In this document: piece after piece, positions 23,281 through 35,151 of the stretch
How the letters are laid out: every line of letters begins with the position of its first letter
Numbering within the stretch: the stretch's first letter is position 1
The notes under the pieces: model-generated
What the model was told of the DNA's origin: nothing
The model's input: the letters and a program-made list of their open reading frames with translations, nothing else
Database searches by the model: none
DNA from: Lepus europaeus
Taxonomy: Eukaryota; Chordata; Mammalia; Lagomorpha; Leporidae
Assembly (NCBI RefSeq): GCF_033115175.1
Contig: NC_084835.1
Coordinates: forward strand, 87,355,948 to 87,419,947
Length of the DNA stretch: 64,000 bases
Direction of reading: 5' to 3'
Position numbers and translations under genes: made by a program

Positions 23281-24837
23281 ACAATTATTCTTGAAGTATT
23301 CAAAACAATTGAAAGGGCGCTAGAGGAAATCCTCCCAAGCTCCTTCTATAAGGGTACAATTACCTTAATTTCAAAGCCAGGAAAAGATACAAGAAACAAA
23401 GTGAACTATAGGCCAACATACTTGATGAAGATAGATGCAAAAGTGCTCAATATATTACTAATTAATTGAAACCAACCACATATCCAAAATACCAGTCCCC
23501 TGAAATGAGAGGAGTTTATCATCAGCATGCAGAGATAATTTAACATATGCAAATCAGTAAATATAATACATGAAATTAACAAATTGAAGAATAAAAGTCA
23601 TATGATTAACTCAACAGATACAGAGAACACACTTGATAAAATATAACCTTCTTTTATGATTGATTTAAAAAAACAAGGAAATTGTGTATAAAAGGAACAT
23701 GCTTCAACATAATCAATGCACTATATGATAAACCCATAGCTATAATCATATGACTGGGGAAAAGCTGAAAATATTTTCACAAGATTCAGAACCAAAGATG
23801 TCCACTTTCAGCATTACTATTCAATGTAGTTCAGGAAGTTTTAGCTGGAACCATTTGACAAAAAGAAATCAAATAGTTGCAAAGGGGAAAAGGAAAAATC
23901 AAATAATGCCTGCTTAAAGATGACATGATCCTATATATAGCATAACCAAAAGACTAAAAAGAGAATATTGGAACTCCTAAGAGTGTTTGGTGAAGCTGCA
24001 GGACATAAAATCAACACAAAAAATAAATAGGATTTGTATACACAAACAATGCCATGATTCAGAAAAAAAACTTGTAAGATCAGTCCCATTCTCAATAGCC
24101 ACAAAAAATTTAAATACCTTGAGATAAACTTAACCAAAGATGTGAAAGTTCTCTCCAATGAAAATTACAAAACATTAAAGATAGAAATAGAAGAAGACAC
24201 AACAATTAGAAAAATCATGTTCATGGACTAGAAAAATTAATATCACCAAAATGTCCAAACTTACCAAATCAGTTTACAGATTCAGTGAAATCTGAATCGA
24301 AATATCAAAGAGATTCTTCTCAGGTTTGGAAAAAAAAAACAACCCCAAAATTCATATGAAATTACAGGAGACCCTGAATAGCTAGAGCAATCCTAACAAT
24401 AAAAATAAAACTAGACTTATCACAATACCAGATTTCAAGACATATTACAGGGCAATTATGATCAAAATAGCCTCTTACTGACATAAAATAGACATGTGGA
24501 CCACTGGAACAGAGACCTCAGAAATTAATTCATACTCTATAACTAACTAGTCTTGATGAGTGAGTTCAAATCACTCCCAGGAAAATGTGCAATTTCTCGA
24601 ACAAATAGTATTGAAAAAATTGGATGCCTGAGACAGGAGTCCTAGAATTTGAATTTTAAGTGATTTTGTAGGTTCTGTTTTTAAAAAAAATCCAATAAAG
24701 TTTAAAATGATCATCATAAGGAAAGAGAGTCAGCCATTACACATTGTATTTACAGTAGCAAAATAATAATAACTATGGAACAGAAAAAGACTTCTATTAT
24801 TTTGATTTCTACATTTTTATGCTAAGCTTTCCTCCTT

Positions 24838-25147
24838 TTTAAAAGGTATTTGTTTATTTCTAAGGCATATTTAAAGAGAGAGAGAGAGAATCAATCTTCC
24901 ATCCACTGTTTCGCTTCCTAAATGGCCACAATGGCTGGAGTTGGGCTGATCTGAAGCCAGAAGCTTCTTCCAGGTCTCCCACGTGGTTACAGGAGCCCAA
25001 GTATTTGAACCACCTCTGCTGCTTTCCCAGGAGCATCAGCAGGGTCCTGGATCAGAAGTGGAGCAGCTTGGACTCAAACTGGTGCCCATATGGGATACCA
25101 GCACTGCAGGCATCAGCTTTACATGCTATGCCACAGTACCAGTCCCA
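24838..25147 (-). mobile_element. CSINE, older copy
   Basis: Reverse C-repeat: TTTAAAAGGTATTTGTTTATTTC tail side, (GA)n 24873-24888, TTCTTCCAGGTCTCCCACGTGG, CCCATATGGGATACCAGCACTGC and a head complement ending CACAGTACCAGTCCC. Confidence 0.87.
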
Positions 25148-25149
25148 GT

Positions 25150-25620
25150 TAATCTCTTCTTTCTGATTGTTTTAGGATTATTGAGATGTGCTTTCTTTGT
25201 TTTCCTGAAGTGTAAATTAAGATTTCAGCATATTTTTTTATGATTTGTTGTGGCTATAACTTGACCTACATCTCATAAATGTATTCTAGTTGTATTTTTA
25301 TTTAATGTGAACGATTTCAAATATCTCTTTTATTTTCTTATTCTACTTAAAAAACATTGTTTTGTTTCCAAATATATGGAATATTTCCAACTATCGTCAT
25401 GTTATTGATTTCTACTTTAATTCTATATAGTTTGAGAATGTATTTTGGAAGAACTTTATTCTCTTGTATTTGCCAAAGGTGTGTTTTATAGCAGAAATGT
25501 GTTGTATTTTAGTGAATGTTTATGTACATTCTACTGTTTAGATAGAGTGTTCTGAAAGTATCAATTAATTCAAGTTGATTCATAGTGCTATTCTGGTCTT
25601 CATATTCCTTACAAAGATAT
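25150..25620 (-). mobile_element. L1 ORF2 fragment, antisense
   Basis: GATTTCTACTTTAATTCTATATAGTTTGAGAATGTA and the following bases are the complement of the L1 ORF2 endonuclease end (the region that normally reads 'ttctactttaattc..tggtctgagaatgt'). It is heavily decayed. It meets a plus-strand L1 head to head at about 25620. Confidence 0.7.
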
Positions 25621-27330
25621 CACAGTTGAATCATATTATTGAGCAAGTGGACCTAATAGACATCTAAAGAGATTGAAATCATACCAGCTCCTCAGATCAG
25701 AAAGGAATAAAACATGAGATCAACAACAAGAAGAATATAAGAAATACATGGAAATTAAGCATACTACTGAGTAACAAAGTGGGTCACTGAAGAAATTAAA
25801 AAGAAATAAAGAACTTTCTTGAAATAAATAAAAACACAATACATCAAAACCTGTGAGATACACTAGTAATATTAAGAGAAAAGTTTGTAGCATTAAATGC
25901 TTACATTATAAAGGGAGAGATGGGGGCTGGCGCTGCGGCTCATTTGGTTAATCCTTCACCTGCGGTGCCAGCATCCCATATGGGCGCCGGTTCTAGTCCC
26001 AGTTGCTCCTCTTCCAGTCCAGCTCTCTGCTGTGGCCATGGAAGGCAGTGGAGGATGGCCCAAGTGCTTGGGCCCCTGTACCCGCATGGGAGACCGGGAA
26101 GAAGCACCTGGTTCCTGGCTTCGATTGGCACAGCGCTGGCCGTAGTGGCCATTTGAGGAGTGAACCAATGGAGGGAAGACTTTTCTCTCTGTCCCTCTCT
26201 CACTGTCTGTAACTCTACCTGTCAAATAAAAAAATAAATAAATAAAAATGGAGAAATGTCTCAAATGAGCAAATGATACATCTCAAAAATATAGAATAAA
26301 AAAGAATAGATCAAACCCAAAATTAGCAAGAGGAAAGAAAATACTAAGGATCAGAGTAGAAATAAATGAAATGGAAACAAACAAAAAGATCAACAAAACA
26401 AAAACCTGGGTTTTAAGAAGTTATACAAAATAGGCAAGTATTTAACCAGACTAATTAAGAAAAATAGAGAAAAAAAATTTTTAAATAAAATTAGAGATGA
26501 AAAAGTATACATTACAATCAAAACCACTGAAATACAATAGATCATAAGAAACTGCTATGAAAAACTATATGCTAATGAACTGGAAAATCTCGAAGAAATG
26601 GATAAGTTTCTGAATACATATAACCTATGAAGATTAATTCAAAATGATATAGAAAATTGAGAGAGACCCTAAGAAGCAATGAGATTGAAGCAATAATTAA
26701 AAATTTTCCATTAAGGAAAGTACGATCTGATGGTTTTACTATAGAATTATATAATTCTATAATCACTATGGAATTATACAAACAAAGAGGAACTAACTCC
26801 AATACTTTTCAAACTATCCTAAAATATTGAATAGGATGGAATGCTGCCAAATTCTTTTTCTGAGGCCCAGCATCACTCTGGTACCAAAACGGTAAAGACA
26901 CAACACAAAAACTGCACACTTAACATCCTTGCTGAATACGGATGCAAAGATTCTAAACAAGAATACTAGCAAACTGAATCTAAAGCTAAACTAAAAATAT
27001 CATACATCACAATTAAGTGGCATTTATCCCAAAGATGCAACAGTGGTTCAACATTCCCCAATCAATAAATGTCATAAGTCCCATCAACATAATGAAGAAC
27101 AAAAAATTATAGTTATCTCAATTGATTCAGCAAAAGCAATTGATAAAATTCAACATCGCATCATGATAAAAACCCTCCACAAATCAAGACTTGAAACTGT
27201 GAAGTCGCTGGAAGAAATTGTAGGGGAAACACCTCAAGACATTGGTGTATGGGATGACTTCTTGGATAAGATCTCCAATAACCAAGTAACAAAATACATT
27301 TTTGAAGCAGTTAAAATGTAATTAATATTA
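25621..27330 (+). mobile_element. L1 ORF2 fragment, internally deleted
   Basis: Plus-strand L1 from the end of the endonuclease (GTGGACCTAATAGACATCT near 25649) through the pre-polymerase and RT regions (ISIDSAKAIDKIQHRIMIKTLHKSRL, 27117-27190). It then jumps directly to a C-terminal ORF2 segment (LEEIVGETPQDIG...DFLDKIS at 27210-27280), so the second half of RT is deleted. Interrupted by a CSINE at 25923-26249. Confidence 0.8.
25923..26249 (+). mobile_element. CSINE inserted in L1
   Basis: Complete C-repeat (GGGGCTGGCGCTGCGGCTC head, CATCCCATATGGGCGCCGG, AAATAAAAAAATAAATAAATAA tail) within the older L1. Short duplicated flank GGAGAGATG / GGAGAAATG (25914-25922 and 26250-26258). Confidence 0.93.
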
Positions 27331-27421
27331 ATAGATTGATGTGCTTAAGTTCACAATGTTTTAGCTAGAAAACATTTCAGCAAAGAAAAACAATTCCAAG
27401 GAATCACCAGATGCAACTTCT

Positions 27422-27750
27422 TTTTTTTTTTTTTTTTTTTTTTTTTTCTGACAGGCAGAGTGGAGAGTGAGAGTGAGAGACAGAAAGGTCTCCCTTCACC
27501 ATTGGTTCACCCTCCAATGGCCGCTGCGGCCAGCGCACTGTGCTGATCCGAAGCCAGGAGCCAGGTGCTTCTCCTGGTCTCCCATGCAGGTGCAGGGCCC
27601 AAGCACTTGGGCCATCCTCCACTGCACTCCCGGGCCACAGCAGAGAGCTGGCCTGGAAGAGCGGCAACCAGGACAGAATCCGGCGCCCCGACCAGGACTA
27701 GAACCCGGGGTGCCGGCACCGCAGAGAGAGGATTAGCCTATTGAGCCGGC
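27422..27750 (-). mobile_element. CSINE, young
   Basis: Reverse C-repeat with a long poly(T) tail side (27421-27447) and a GC-rich, little-mutated body. The perfect 17-base target duplication CACCAGATGCAACTTCT (27405-27421 and 27751-27767) shows a recent insertion. It is among the youngest copies in the window. Confidence 0.96.
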
Positions 27751-27767
27751 CACCAGATGCAACTTCT

Positions 27768-30344
27768 AAAAATCTTAGATGTAGCATGTAAACAATATAT
27801 TAAATGGATCAACTTGATAGTATTTTCCCTATTTGTTACTAAAATGTGAAATCTTTTTCACTTTTCTTTTACCCAACAATATTTCCAGACTATAGAATTT
27901 TATGCAAAAGTTATTTTCTATAAGTACATGGGAGCTGTCATTCCTCAGTTTTTTATTTTTTAATATTGTCATTAAGAGACCAGAATGTTTTTACATACAA
28001 TCTTCTTTCTGGTTTTGACATTATTTTACTTTTATTTTTGTTATAAAGCTTTATTTTCATCTATATATAACTATATTTCATTTGATTTATATTGCATGCT
28101 ATATTTGGGTGGTTTAATATGTGAATTCTTGTCTTTAAATTGTGATGAATCCTCTGCCACATCTATTTGGATGTCGGCAATTCCCTATCTCCCTTTTCTG
28201 GAACCACATATACCTATTTTAGATAGTTATACTTCATATCTTGAAGTCTTTCCATATTTCCCTTTTGTACTTTGCTCTGGAAAAACTACTCTAAGTGATC
28301 ATTGCTTTTATGAATTTTGACCAATTCTCTTATCAATAGTATTTAATATTTGTGAGTCATTAAAATTTGTATATTTTATTTGAAATGTTGACAGATGAGA
28401 AAGATAAATGCATAGCATATTTTAGCCATGGGGTTAGTATAGCAACATGCATTTCTTGTTTTTCTATCATGAGATTGTTTAGAGGCAATGCCATCCTGGT
28501 AGTAATGAGCTCAACCAATGTACTGACATTATCAAATACCATTCGCCAATAAAATCTCAGCAGGACTCCTTGGAGAAATGTTTGATTACAGCTCTGGGGG
28601 AAGGAAAATTGATGAACCTGGAGCATCCAGAAAGGATAATTAATTGTTTAAAAAATATAGGTAAAACCTGAAGGAGCTACTAATGGAGAATATTGGTACA
28701 ATTTGAGCAACACAATAAATACAGTACTAAATCTTATTAAGATTCTTGTGTGTCTATTTTGATGTAAATACATTTGTAGGCAGATAAGATACAACTCCTT
28801 TTTTATAGTAAGTTTCTTTATAATGTAGGAGAAAAAGAAAATAGCGTATCAATATTAGGCTTGCAACAGAGTAATAATTGTGGCAAAGTCTGTTGATAGA
28901 TACTGTAGTCAATAGATAAAAGACTGAGTAGAAACAGGGCCAGTCTATTTTTAAAGTATCTGCCTTTAAATATTTATTAAGTACCAAGAGAAAGTTAGCA
29001 TCTCCATAGTGAAGAGACTTGGGTTAACACGAATGAAAGCAAGTGATGAAAGTTTGTATCACCAATAGTAAGGCAAATTGTTATCATAAACCTCTTCATA
29101 TTATGCACTGAGAAGAACAAAATACCATTTGAATAATGGTCTTACCGAAAATGTCTTATTTTAATCAAATTAAGAATAAACATCAGCAAAGATCAAACTG
29201 AGGTGTGTTCTGTGTAATAATTTATGAACAGTCCCGAACTGTCAACAACAAAAAAGAGGAACCACCATGAAAATGTTATAAATTAGAGGTGGTAAATAAG
29301 AAACATAATCTAATACAATGTGGTATCCTGAATTTTTTTTGAAGATGTTAGAAGATGTTAGTGCAAAACAAAAAATAATGCTTGAAAATAGAATACAGAT
29401 TTGTGAATGCACAAGTATTAATTTCCTGGATACTTCTACTATTATTATGTAGGGTATTAACAATAGCACAAGCTAGATGAGATATGTACAAGCACTTTTT
29501 AATTATCTTTGGACATTTCTGTTTGTCTAAATTTGTTCAAAGCAAGAAGTTAAAAAAGAATGTAATTATTTTCACCTCTGAGTCATGTTTTTTGATTTAT
29601 CAACTTCGTTACTTGCTTTTTTTTTTCTTTTTCAAACCTCCTCAGAATATTGCCTCTATTAACTTTCAATTAATGATGATTCGTTGCCTTTATAGGAGTT
29701 AAATGCTTATAAGAATCTAAAAGCACAAAATGTATGAAATAAAATGGGAAAGCTTTCCATAGTTTCTCAGAGCTCCTATTTAGAACTAAAATGATATTTT
29801 GAATTATTTCTTTATTCTGTTTAGAGACCATTCATCCTAGAGCACGTCAAACGAGTCTTCAACAATCTTTTATTATTAGCTTAAAAATGTAATTAGCTTG
29901 CTCTGGAAGTATGCACTATTTATGAATGATTGAGGTAGAAAGACAATCTTAACGTGTAAAACAGCTACAACTGTTCCTCTTAAATCTTTAATTATTAAGA
30001 TTTAATTTAGCCCCACCTGATTCCTTTCAAACATTTCTTCTTCAATAGAAAGCACAGGAACAGGTTTCCAGTTCTGCAATTTATTTGCCGTGTTATCTTG
30101 TATACGTTGCTCAACTGCTGCAATTCTCAGTTTATTATCTGCCAAGAGAGTAGGTAAACTCTCACCTTTTACTCTATAATATTAGAATTCCTTGATGAAT
30201 GTTTAACAGTATACTTTTGAATAATAGAAAAGACAGGTGGAGGAGTTAGTCTTTCAGAGATATATTTGTCAGTCTCTGAGATGTTTCTAGACAATCCTTT
30301 GTTTATTCTTTATATTTTAATTTTTAGTACAGTTTTCCAATTTC
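27768..30344. other. unique AT-rich sequence
   Basis: No gene, RNA or classified repeat recognised. The stretch at about 29820-30130 has a composition suggestive of a conserved non-coding element (repeated TAATTA, TTTAATTATTAAG), without repeat similarity. Confidence 0.4.
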
Positions 30345-30545
30345 TGAGCATAGCACAGTGGTGAAGATAATAGATTCTAGAGCCAGATAATCAGGGTTCA
30401 AGTGAAGCTCTGGGATTGCCTACCTGTGTGAACTTGAACAAGTTACTTAACCTTCCTATACCTCACATGAAAGTAATAATTACACCTACCCCATTGGCAA
30501 AATGAGAATCAAATGAATGCTAGTTGATAGACTTATAACATAAGG
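30345..30545 (+). mobile_element. MIR SINE
   Basis: Nearly the whole MIR is readable in order: CACAGTGGTGAAGATAATAGATTCTAGAGCCAGA, CAGGGTTCAAGTGAAGCTCTG, CCTGTGTGAACTTGAACAAGTTACTTAACCTTCC, ACACCTACCCCATTGGC, ATGAGAATCAAATGA. An ancient mammalian SINE. Confidence 0.88.
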
Positions 30546-30831
30546 CAACTGCACCTCATGAGTACTACGTAAGTCTTGTTAAATAAAATAATTCTCAATT
30601 TGGTGTAGCTTTAGTGTTTCATGTAGTAATATAAAAATGTTTCATATAGTAATGTAATTTTTTTTTTTTTACTTCAGAAAAGGAAAAAGAAAAATCACAG
30701 AATAACTTGAGTCAGATTTTGCTTAAGGCTGTTTCTTTAAGGAAATCAATCAAGCTACCAGCAAATTTTTAAAAATACTGGAAGAGTTATTATATCTCCA
30801 AATAACAAATTCTACCCTAAACTAGAGTAGT

Positions 30832-31135
30832 GGATATTTAGCCTAACGATTAAGATGCCCACGTTCCATATAAGAATGTCTGGGTTCTGTTCCTGGCTCC
30901 AGCTCCTAACTCCAACTTACAGCCAATGCCAATATTGGGAGGCACAAGGTGATGAGTAAAGTAAGTGTATTCATCCTACCCCATGAAGGGACTTACACTG
31001 ACTTTCCAGTTTTCTGGCTTTGCTTCCAGGTAAGCCCCAGCTCTTAGGGGTGTATGGGGAGTGAATAAGCAGAGAGGAGTTCTCCCTTTCTTTCTCTTTG
31101 TCAAGAAGAAAAAAAAAGCTTTAAATAAAATAAAA
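30832..31135 (+). mobile_element. CSINE, old subfamily
   Basis: GTGGATATTTAGCCTAACGATTAAGATGCCCACGTTCCATAT is the head of the older C-repeat subfamily, followed by GTCTGGGTTCTGTTCCTGGCTCC, CCAATGCCAATATTGGGAGGCA and a late TTTAAATAAAATAAAA tail. Diverged. Confidence 0.72.
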
Positions 31136-32120
31136 GTGTACATATTATGGAAAAATACGTCCACATGTATATATGTGACTGTGTATATATCCTCTTTTGT
31201 TTCCAGTGCACAGATATTCTGGTCACAGGCTGTCAGTGGTCATTTGAGAACTGGCAGTCTTTTCTCCTATTCACTGTATATTGTTATTGTTATTGGCATG
31301 GTTATAATTTATTTTCATCTGATTATCAGAGTGTGTCGAGGCAGACATATCCAGGAGAGCTGGGTTGAGCACAAGAGCTGCTTCCTGAGTGAGATAAACA
31401 AACAACAAACAAAAAGACTTTTCGATTCAGCAGTTCCCTAAAGTGTATGATTCATATATGAGTCATTCTCGTGAAGTGGATAAAATTCCCATTTACAAAA
31501 TCAGAAATGAAAATAAAGTTGTTTTTAATTTAAGAGACAGAAGAGTGGGATGAAATATCTAGCTCAAGAGGATCCTTGTGAAAATGGATTTCTAACAGAA
31601 AAGTTTCACCCCTCTAAGCATAGAGATGCAAATCTTGCCTTCCATAAGCTAATCAAGACTTTTTCCTTTTTTGGCAAGAAAACAAAGGAAAACCAATTTA
31701 ATCCTGAGCAAACCTGGCATTTTCCTTACTTATTGGGTCTCACAGGAAAAGCAGATTGCAATGTTTAACTCTCTAATATATGCAATAAAAGATTTCAGTG
31801 ATATTGTCAAGCTGACTACTTACCCATTCAACTCCTTTCATATTGCACACATAGCTATGCACTGTCATTTGAGATTACTTTGTGCAAAAAAGCTTTGTTA
31901 GGACAGAGTAATTTGATGAATGTCAAAGCCAAATGTATACAGAGAAATATAGATATAAAGGATGGGGCCAATCTGATTTCTATTTGACTCCCACACAAAT
32001 CACATTTCCAACACGTTTCAATGAATCACAGTTAGATGCCAGGCCGGCAGACATGCCACACTCTGGACATGGTTAGGAAGATAGATTTAGGATGTTTCAA
32101 ACGTGGCTCTGTGAAGGGCA
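31136..32120. other. unique sequence
   Basis: No gene recognised. The 126-codon plus-strand frame at 31061-31441 starts within the SINE tail and has no domain I know. Confidence 0.4.
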
Positions 32121-32121
32121 T

Positions 32122-32167
<46 letters not shown>
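32121..32167. repeat. (TTTTC)n / poly(T) run
   Basis: TTTTTC and TTTTC units followed by about 30 T. It could be the tail of an unrecognised minus-strand retroposon, but no body was identified beside it. Confidence 0.8.
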
Positions 32168-32168
<1 letters not shown>

Positions 32169-33914
32169 GCAAAAATACCAGAGTGTAATACTGTACTGTT
32201 TCTTCAGTATATTTTGGCTAAAGGATTCACATTAAAATGAGATTTAAATTAGTGCCTCCATATAAATATTCCGCACTTCTTTGGACTCTTTGCAAAAGAA
32301 GCCATCCTTATATTCTCATTTTTTAATATTTCTAAGAGAGATGTTAAATTAGTCTGCAGAGAAAGGGTTTTGGTTGCTCGTAAATAGCCCTTTATGCCTG
32401 GCTTGGGAAGGAGCCATAGGAGAACTCATGACATTTGTGTAATATGGAGAAGAGCTTGTCAATCACAAATATTTTCCCTGTGTAGCCTGTTTTGTCTGTA
32501 AAGGGGGAAAAAGGGCCTTGGAGTGACTTGACGCCATTTGCCTTTGGAGTGGATCTAGTCATTGGTCTATGTCTCTATCTTTAGTTTCTATCTCTTTGAA
32601 CTGATGGCAACCTATCTTTAATTTTGACTGCTGCTTTTCTGAAATAGATGCTAGTAGATGAAGCAGGTTCATTAGGATAGAAAGATAGTTTTCAATTAAA
32701 AAAAATTAATTGCTACCAATTTTCTCTTATGTATGATTCTATGTTTTTAAAATATAAATACTTTTTTATGGAATTAAATTACATGTACCTTTGTGAAAAA
32801 CTCATTATATCAAGAATAAAATGTGTTTAACTTTGTAATCTGACCTCATCACTCTTCTTGTCTGGTTCTAGATCATTTTTGTTCATTGATTTTCTTATCT
32901 GAGAATACTATTTATGATCAAAACCTATCTATGAAAGAAGCATTGTATTATAGAAATATGAAATGATGTTTGAAAGGACTATGGTATCTCCTGTGTCAAA
33001 TCTCTTATTTTAGAAATGAAGACACTGATACACAAAGTGATTCCTCTCAATCACAAAGCTAATGAAAGAATTTTCCAAATTACATTTTCACATAATTTCT
33101 GTTCACAAAAGCACAAGATTGTTCTGAGTGATGATTGTTTCAGATGAGTTGCAATGAATGTATGGTTATACCCTCTCAACACATAAGTCATGTCTATCCC
33201 TAAGTTTCAACCCTGGAACATCCAGGAAACTCTAAGCTCCTTCAGCATCCCCACAGATGTCTCTATTGCTCAGTAGAAAAGAGAAAAGGAAAATTACGCA
33301 ATTTAGGTGATCTCTTTGAGTGTAGATTCTAGAACTGCATAACCTGTTTTAAATACCAACTTTACTAAATTCCTATCCGTTCCTATTTTCTCATCCTGAA
33401 AACTGAAAGTAAAAATGTGATGTCATTTCAAAGTGATATTGGGAAATAAGGATTCAACATAAATAGATAACATATCAATAAGTTATGTAACAGTTATCAG
33501 CTATAGTTAAAGCTATAAAATATAAGCTGTTGTTATGACTCATTGGTTTCTTAGGGCCAATAAACAGAAAACATGGACACTTTTCAAGTAGGTATCTAAA
33601 TAAAATAAAGTCCTCTGGACTTCTATCCCAACTTACTTCTCTATCCACATGTGTTTCATAACTACATGCAATTTTCCTCATTGTTTTCTTCATCTAGAGA
33701 GGTAATTTGAAATCTTCTTGCCTTTTTACCTAGCATCCTCATTCTTTAAAACATAATTGAATGTAACACCTAGGAGTCTCTACTTGATTTGTGTAGCTTT
33801 CTTGAGCTTCTATAATTATCTTATTCATGTTTCTGGATCATTTCATATACCAATTTAACTTGAAATCAATGATTTACTTGTGAGGATCCCCACACCAAAC
33901 TGCAAATATTTGTA
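32168..33914. other. unique sequence, possible conserved non-coding block
   Basis: No gene recognised. About 32270-32600 lacks repeats and has a more balanced composition than its neighbours. A short MIR-like minus-strand piece (TTTTAGAAATGAAGACACTGA...CACAAAGCTAATGAAAG) is at about 33008-33070. Confidence 0.4.
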
Positions 33915-34005
33915 TTCAGTGTCATAGATATTTTATATTCCCTATGCCTACCGCAGTGCCCAGTACATATGATATGATTGAAAATACACATTGAAATACA
34001 CAGAG
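33915..34005 (+). mobile_element. L2 LINE 3'-end fragment
   Basis: TATTCCCTATGCCTACCGCAGTGCCCAGTACATATGATATG follows the L2 3' end (tatccccagtgcctagcacagtgcctggcacatagtagg). Confidence 0.4.
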
Positions 34006-34076
34006 TAAAGTAAGCAAGATGGACATTGTCATATAGCTTAGAGCCTAGAAGTTTGGAGGAAATGAAAAGAAATAAT

Positions 34077-34384
34077 TTTTTTTTTTTTTTTTTGGACAGG
34101 CAGAGTGGACAGTGAGAGAGAGACAGAGAGAAAGGTCTTCCTTTTGCCGTTGGTTCACCCTCCAATGGCCGATCCGATGGCAGGAACCAGGTGCTTCTCC
34201 TGGTCTCCCATGGGGTGCAGGGCCCAAAGACTTGGGCCATCCTCCACTGCACTCCCTGGCCACAGCGGAGAGCTGGCCTGGAAGAGGGGCAGTCAGGACA
34301 GGGTTGGTGCCCCGACCGGGACTAGAACCCGGTGTGCCGGCGCCGCAAGGTGGAGGATTAGCCTAGTGAGCCGCAGCGCCGGCC
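34077..34384 (-). mobile_element. CSINE, young, internally deleted
   Basis: Reverse C-repeat with poly(T), GACAGGCAGAGTGGACAG and a head complement ending GAGCCGCAGCGCCGGCC. About 30 bases are missing near 34165-34175, where the GGCCGCTGCGGCC-type segment found in other copies is reduced. Perfect target duplication AAGAAATAAT (34067-34076 and 34385-34394). Confidence 0.95.
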
Positions 34385-34618
34385 AAGAAATAATATTTTG
34401 ATGTACACTTGGGAGGTGTGAAGAACTAAAATGAAACCTCAAGAGAATAAGTGTAGGGTTGAATCTGGTATAAAATATATGGCCCAACACCTTAGCTTAA
34501 ATATACTGTACAGATATAAACATTGCAGAGATCATGGATTAAAACATGCTAATTAGCAATACATCTATCAGTGAATGTAAACATAGATACATAAATAACA
34601 TTACAAATGTGTCCAGTT

Positions 34619-35151
34619 AAGAGAGGGTAAATTGGTTACTATCCTCACTCTGTCTTTTATGACCTTGTCTAAATATGATCAGAATCGGTAAACTTGGAAG
34701 GCTTCCATAGCCTTGGCAACTCATGACGACAGCCTAGGATGGTTACTGGTGCCATAAACTAGAGTGTCAATTTGTTGGGTCAACAACAAGAGCCACTGTG
34801 CACTTGCTCCTCATGTGGGATCTCTGTCCTTAATGTGCTGTACATTGTGATTTAATGCTATAACTAGTACTGAAACAGTATGTTTCACTTTGTGTTTCTA
34901 TGTGGGTGCAAACTGTTGAAATCTTTATACTAAATTGATCTTCTGTATTTAAAGTGAATTGAAAATGAATCTTGATGCAAATGGAAGGGGAGAGGGAATG
35001 GGAAAGGGGAGGGTTGCGGGTGGGAGGGAAAATGTGGGAGGGGGAAGCCATTGTATCCATAAGCTGTACACTGGAAATTTATATTCATTAAATAAAAGTT
35101 AAAAAAAAGAAAGAAAACAGAAAAAAAAAGAAAAAAAAAAGAGAGGGTAAA
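34619..35151 (+). mobile_element. L1 3' end insertion with target duplication
   Basis: A 5'-truncated L1 of about 500 bases carrying only the 3'UTR. It includes the G-rich polypurine block (34981-35043), then GTACACTGGAAATTTATATTC, AATAAAAG (35090-35097) and an A-rich tail to about 35138. It is bounded by a 13-base duplication AAGAGAGGGTAAA (34619-34631 and 35139-35151), a textbook L1 insertion. The low decay and the perfect duplication indicate a young element. Confidence 0.92.
35089..35095 (+). promoter_or_regulatory. L1 poly(A) signal
   Basis: AATAAAA just before the L1 A tail, in the usual place. Confidence 0.75.

Larger units (their letters stand above)
21290..24622 (+). pseudogene. L1 ORF2 (endonuclease / reverse transcriptase), decayed
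   Basis: ORF2 nicks target DNA and reverse transcribes L1 RNA. Visible pieces include CLQETHLCNKDT at about 21415 (catalytic-Glu motif of the endonuclease), TILISDKMYFNTKTVKRDKE (21525-21590), VTIVNVYTPK (about 21630-21655), FCRISNLEQSLMGL-like polymerase segments after 23300, and the IDAKVLNILL region near 23430. Stops and indels throughout. It is split by the polypyrimidine tract and CSINE at 22741-23280 and lacks its C-terminus. Confidence 0.8.
19120..24650 (+). mobile_element. old LINE-1, 5'UTR to ORF2, 3' end missing
   Basis: A long plus-strand L1: GC-richer 5'UTR (to about 19938), decayed ORF1 (19939 to about 21200), then ORF2 from about 21290 with endonuclease and reverse-transcriptase regions, ending near 24622-24650 before the ORF2 C-terminus and 3'UTR. 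It is interrupted by CSINEs at 20537-20880 and 23100-23280 and by a polypyrimidine tract. Keeping the 5' end while losing the 3' end is unusual for L1 and implies a later deletion. Confidence 0.85.
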
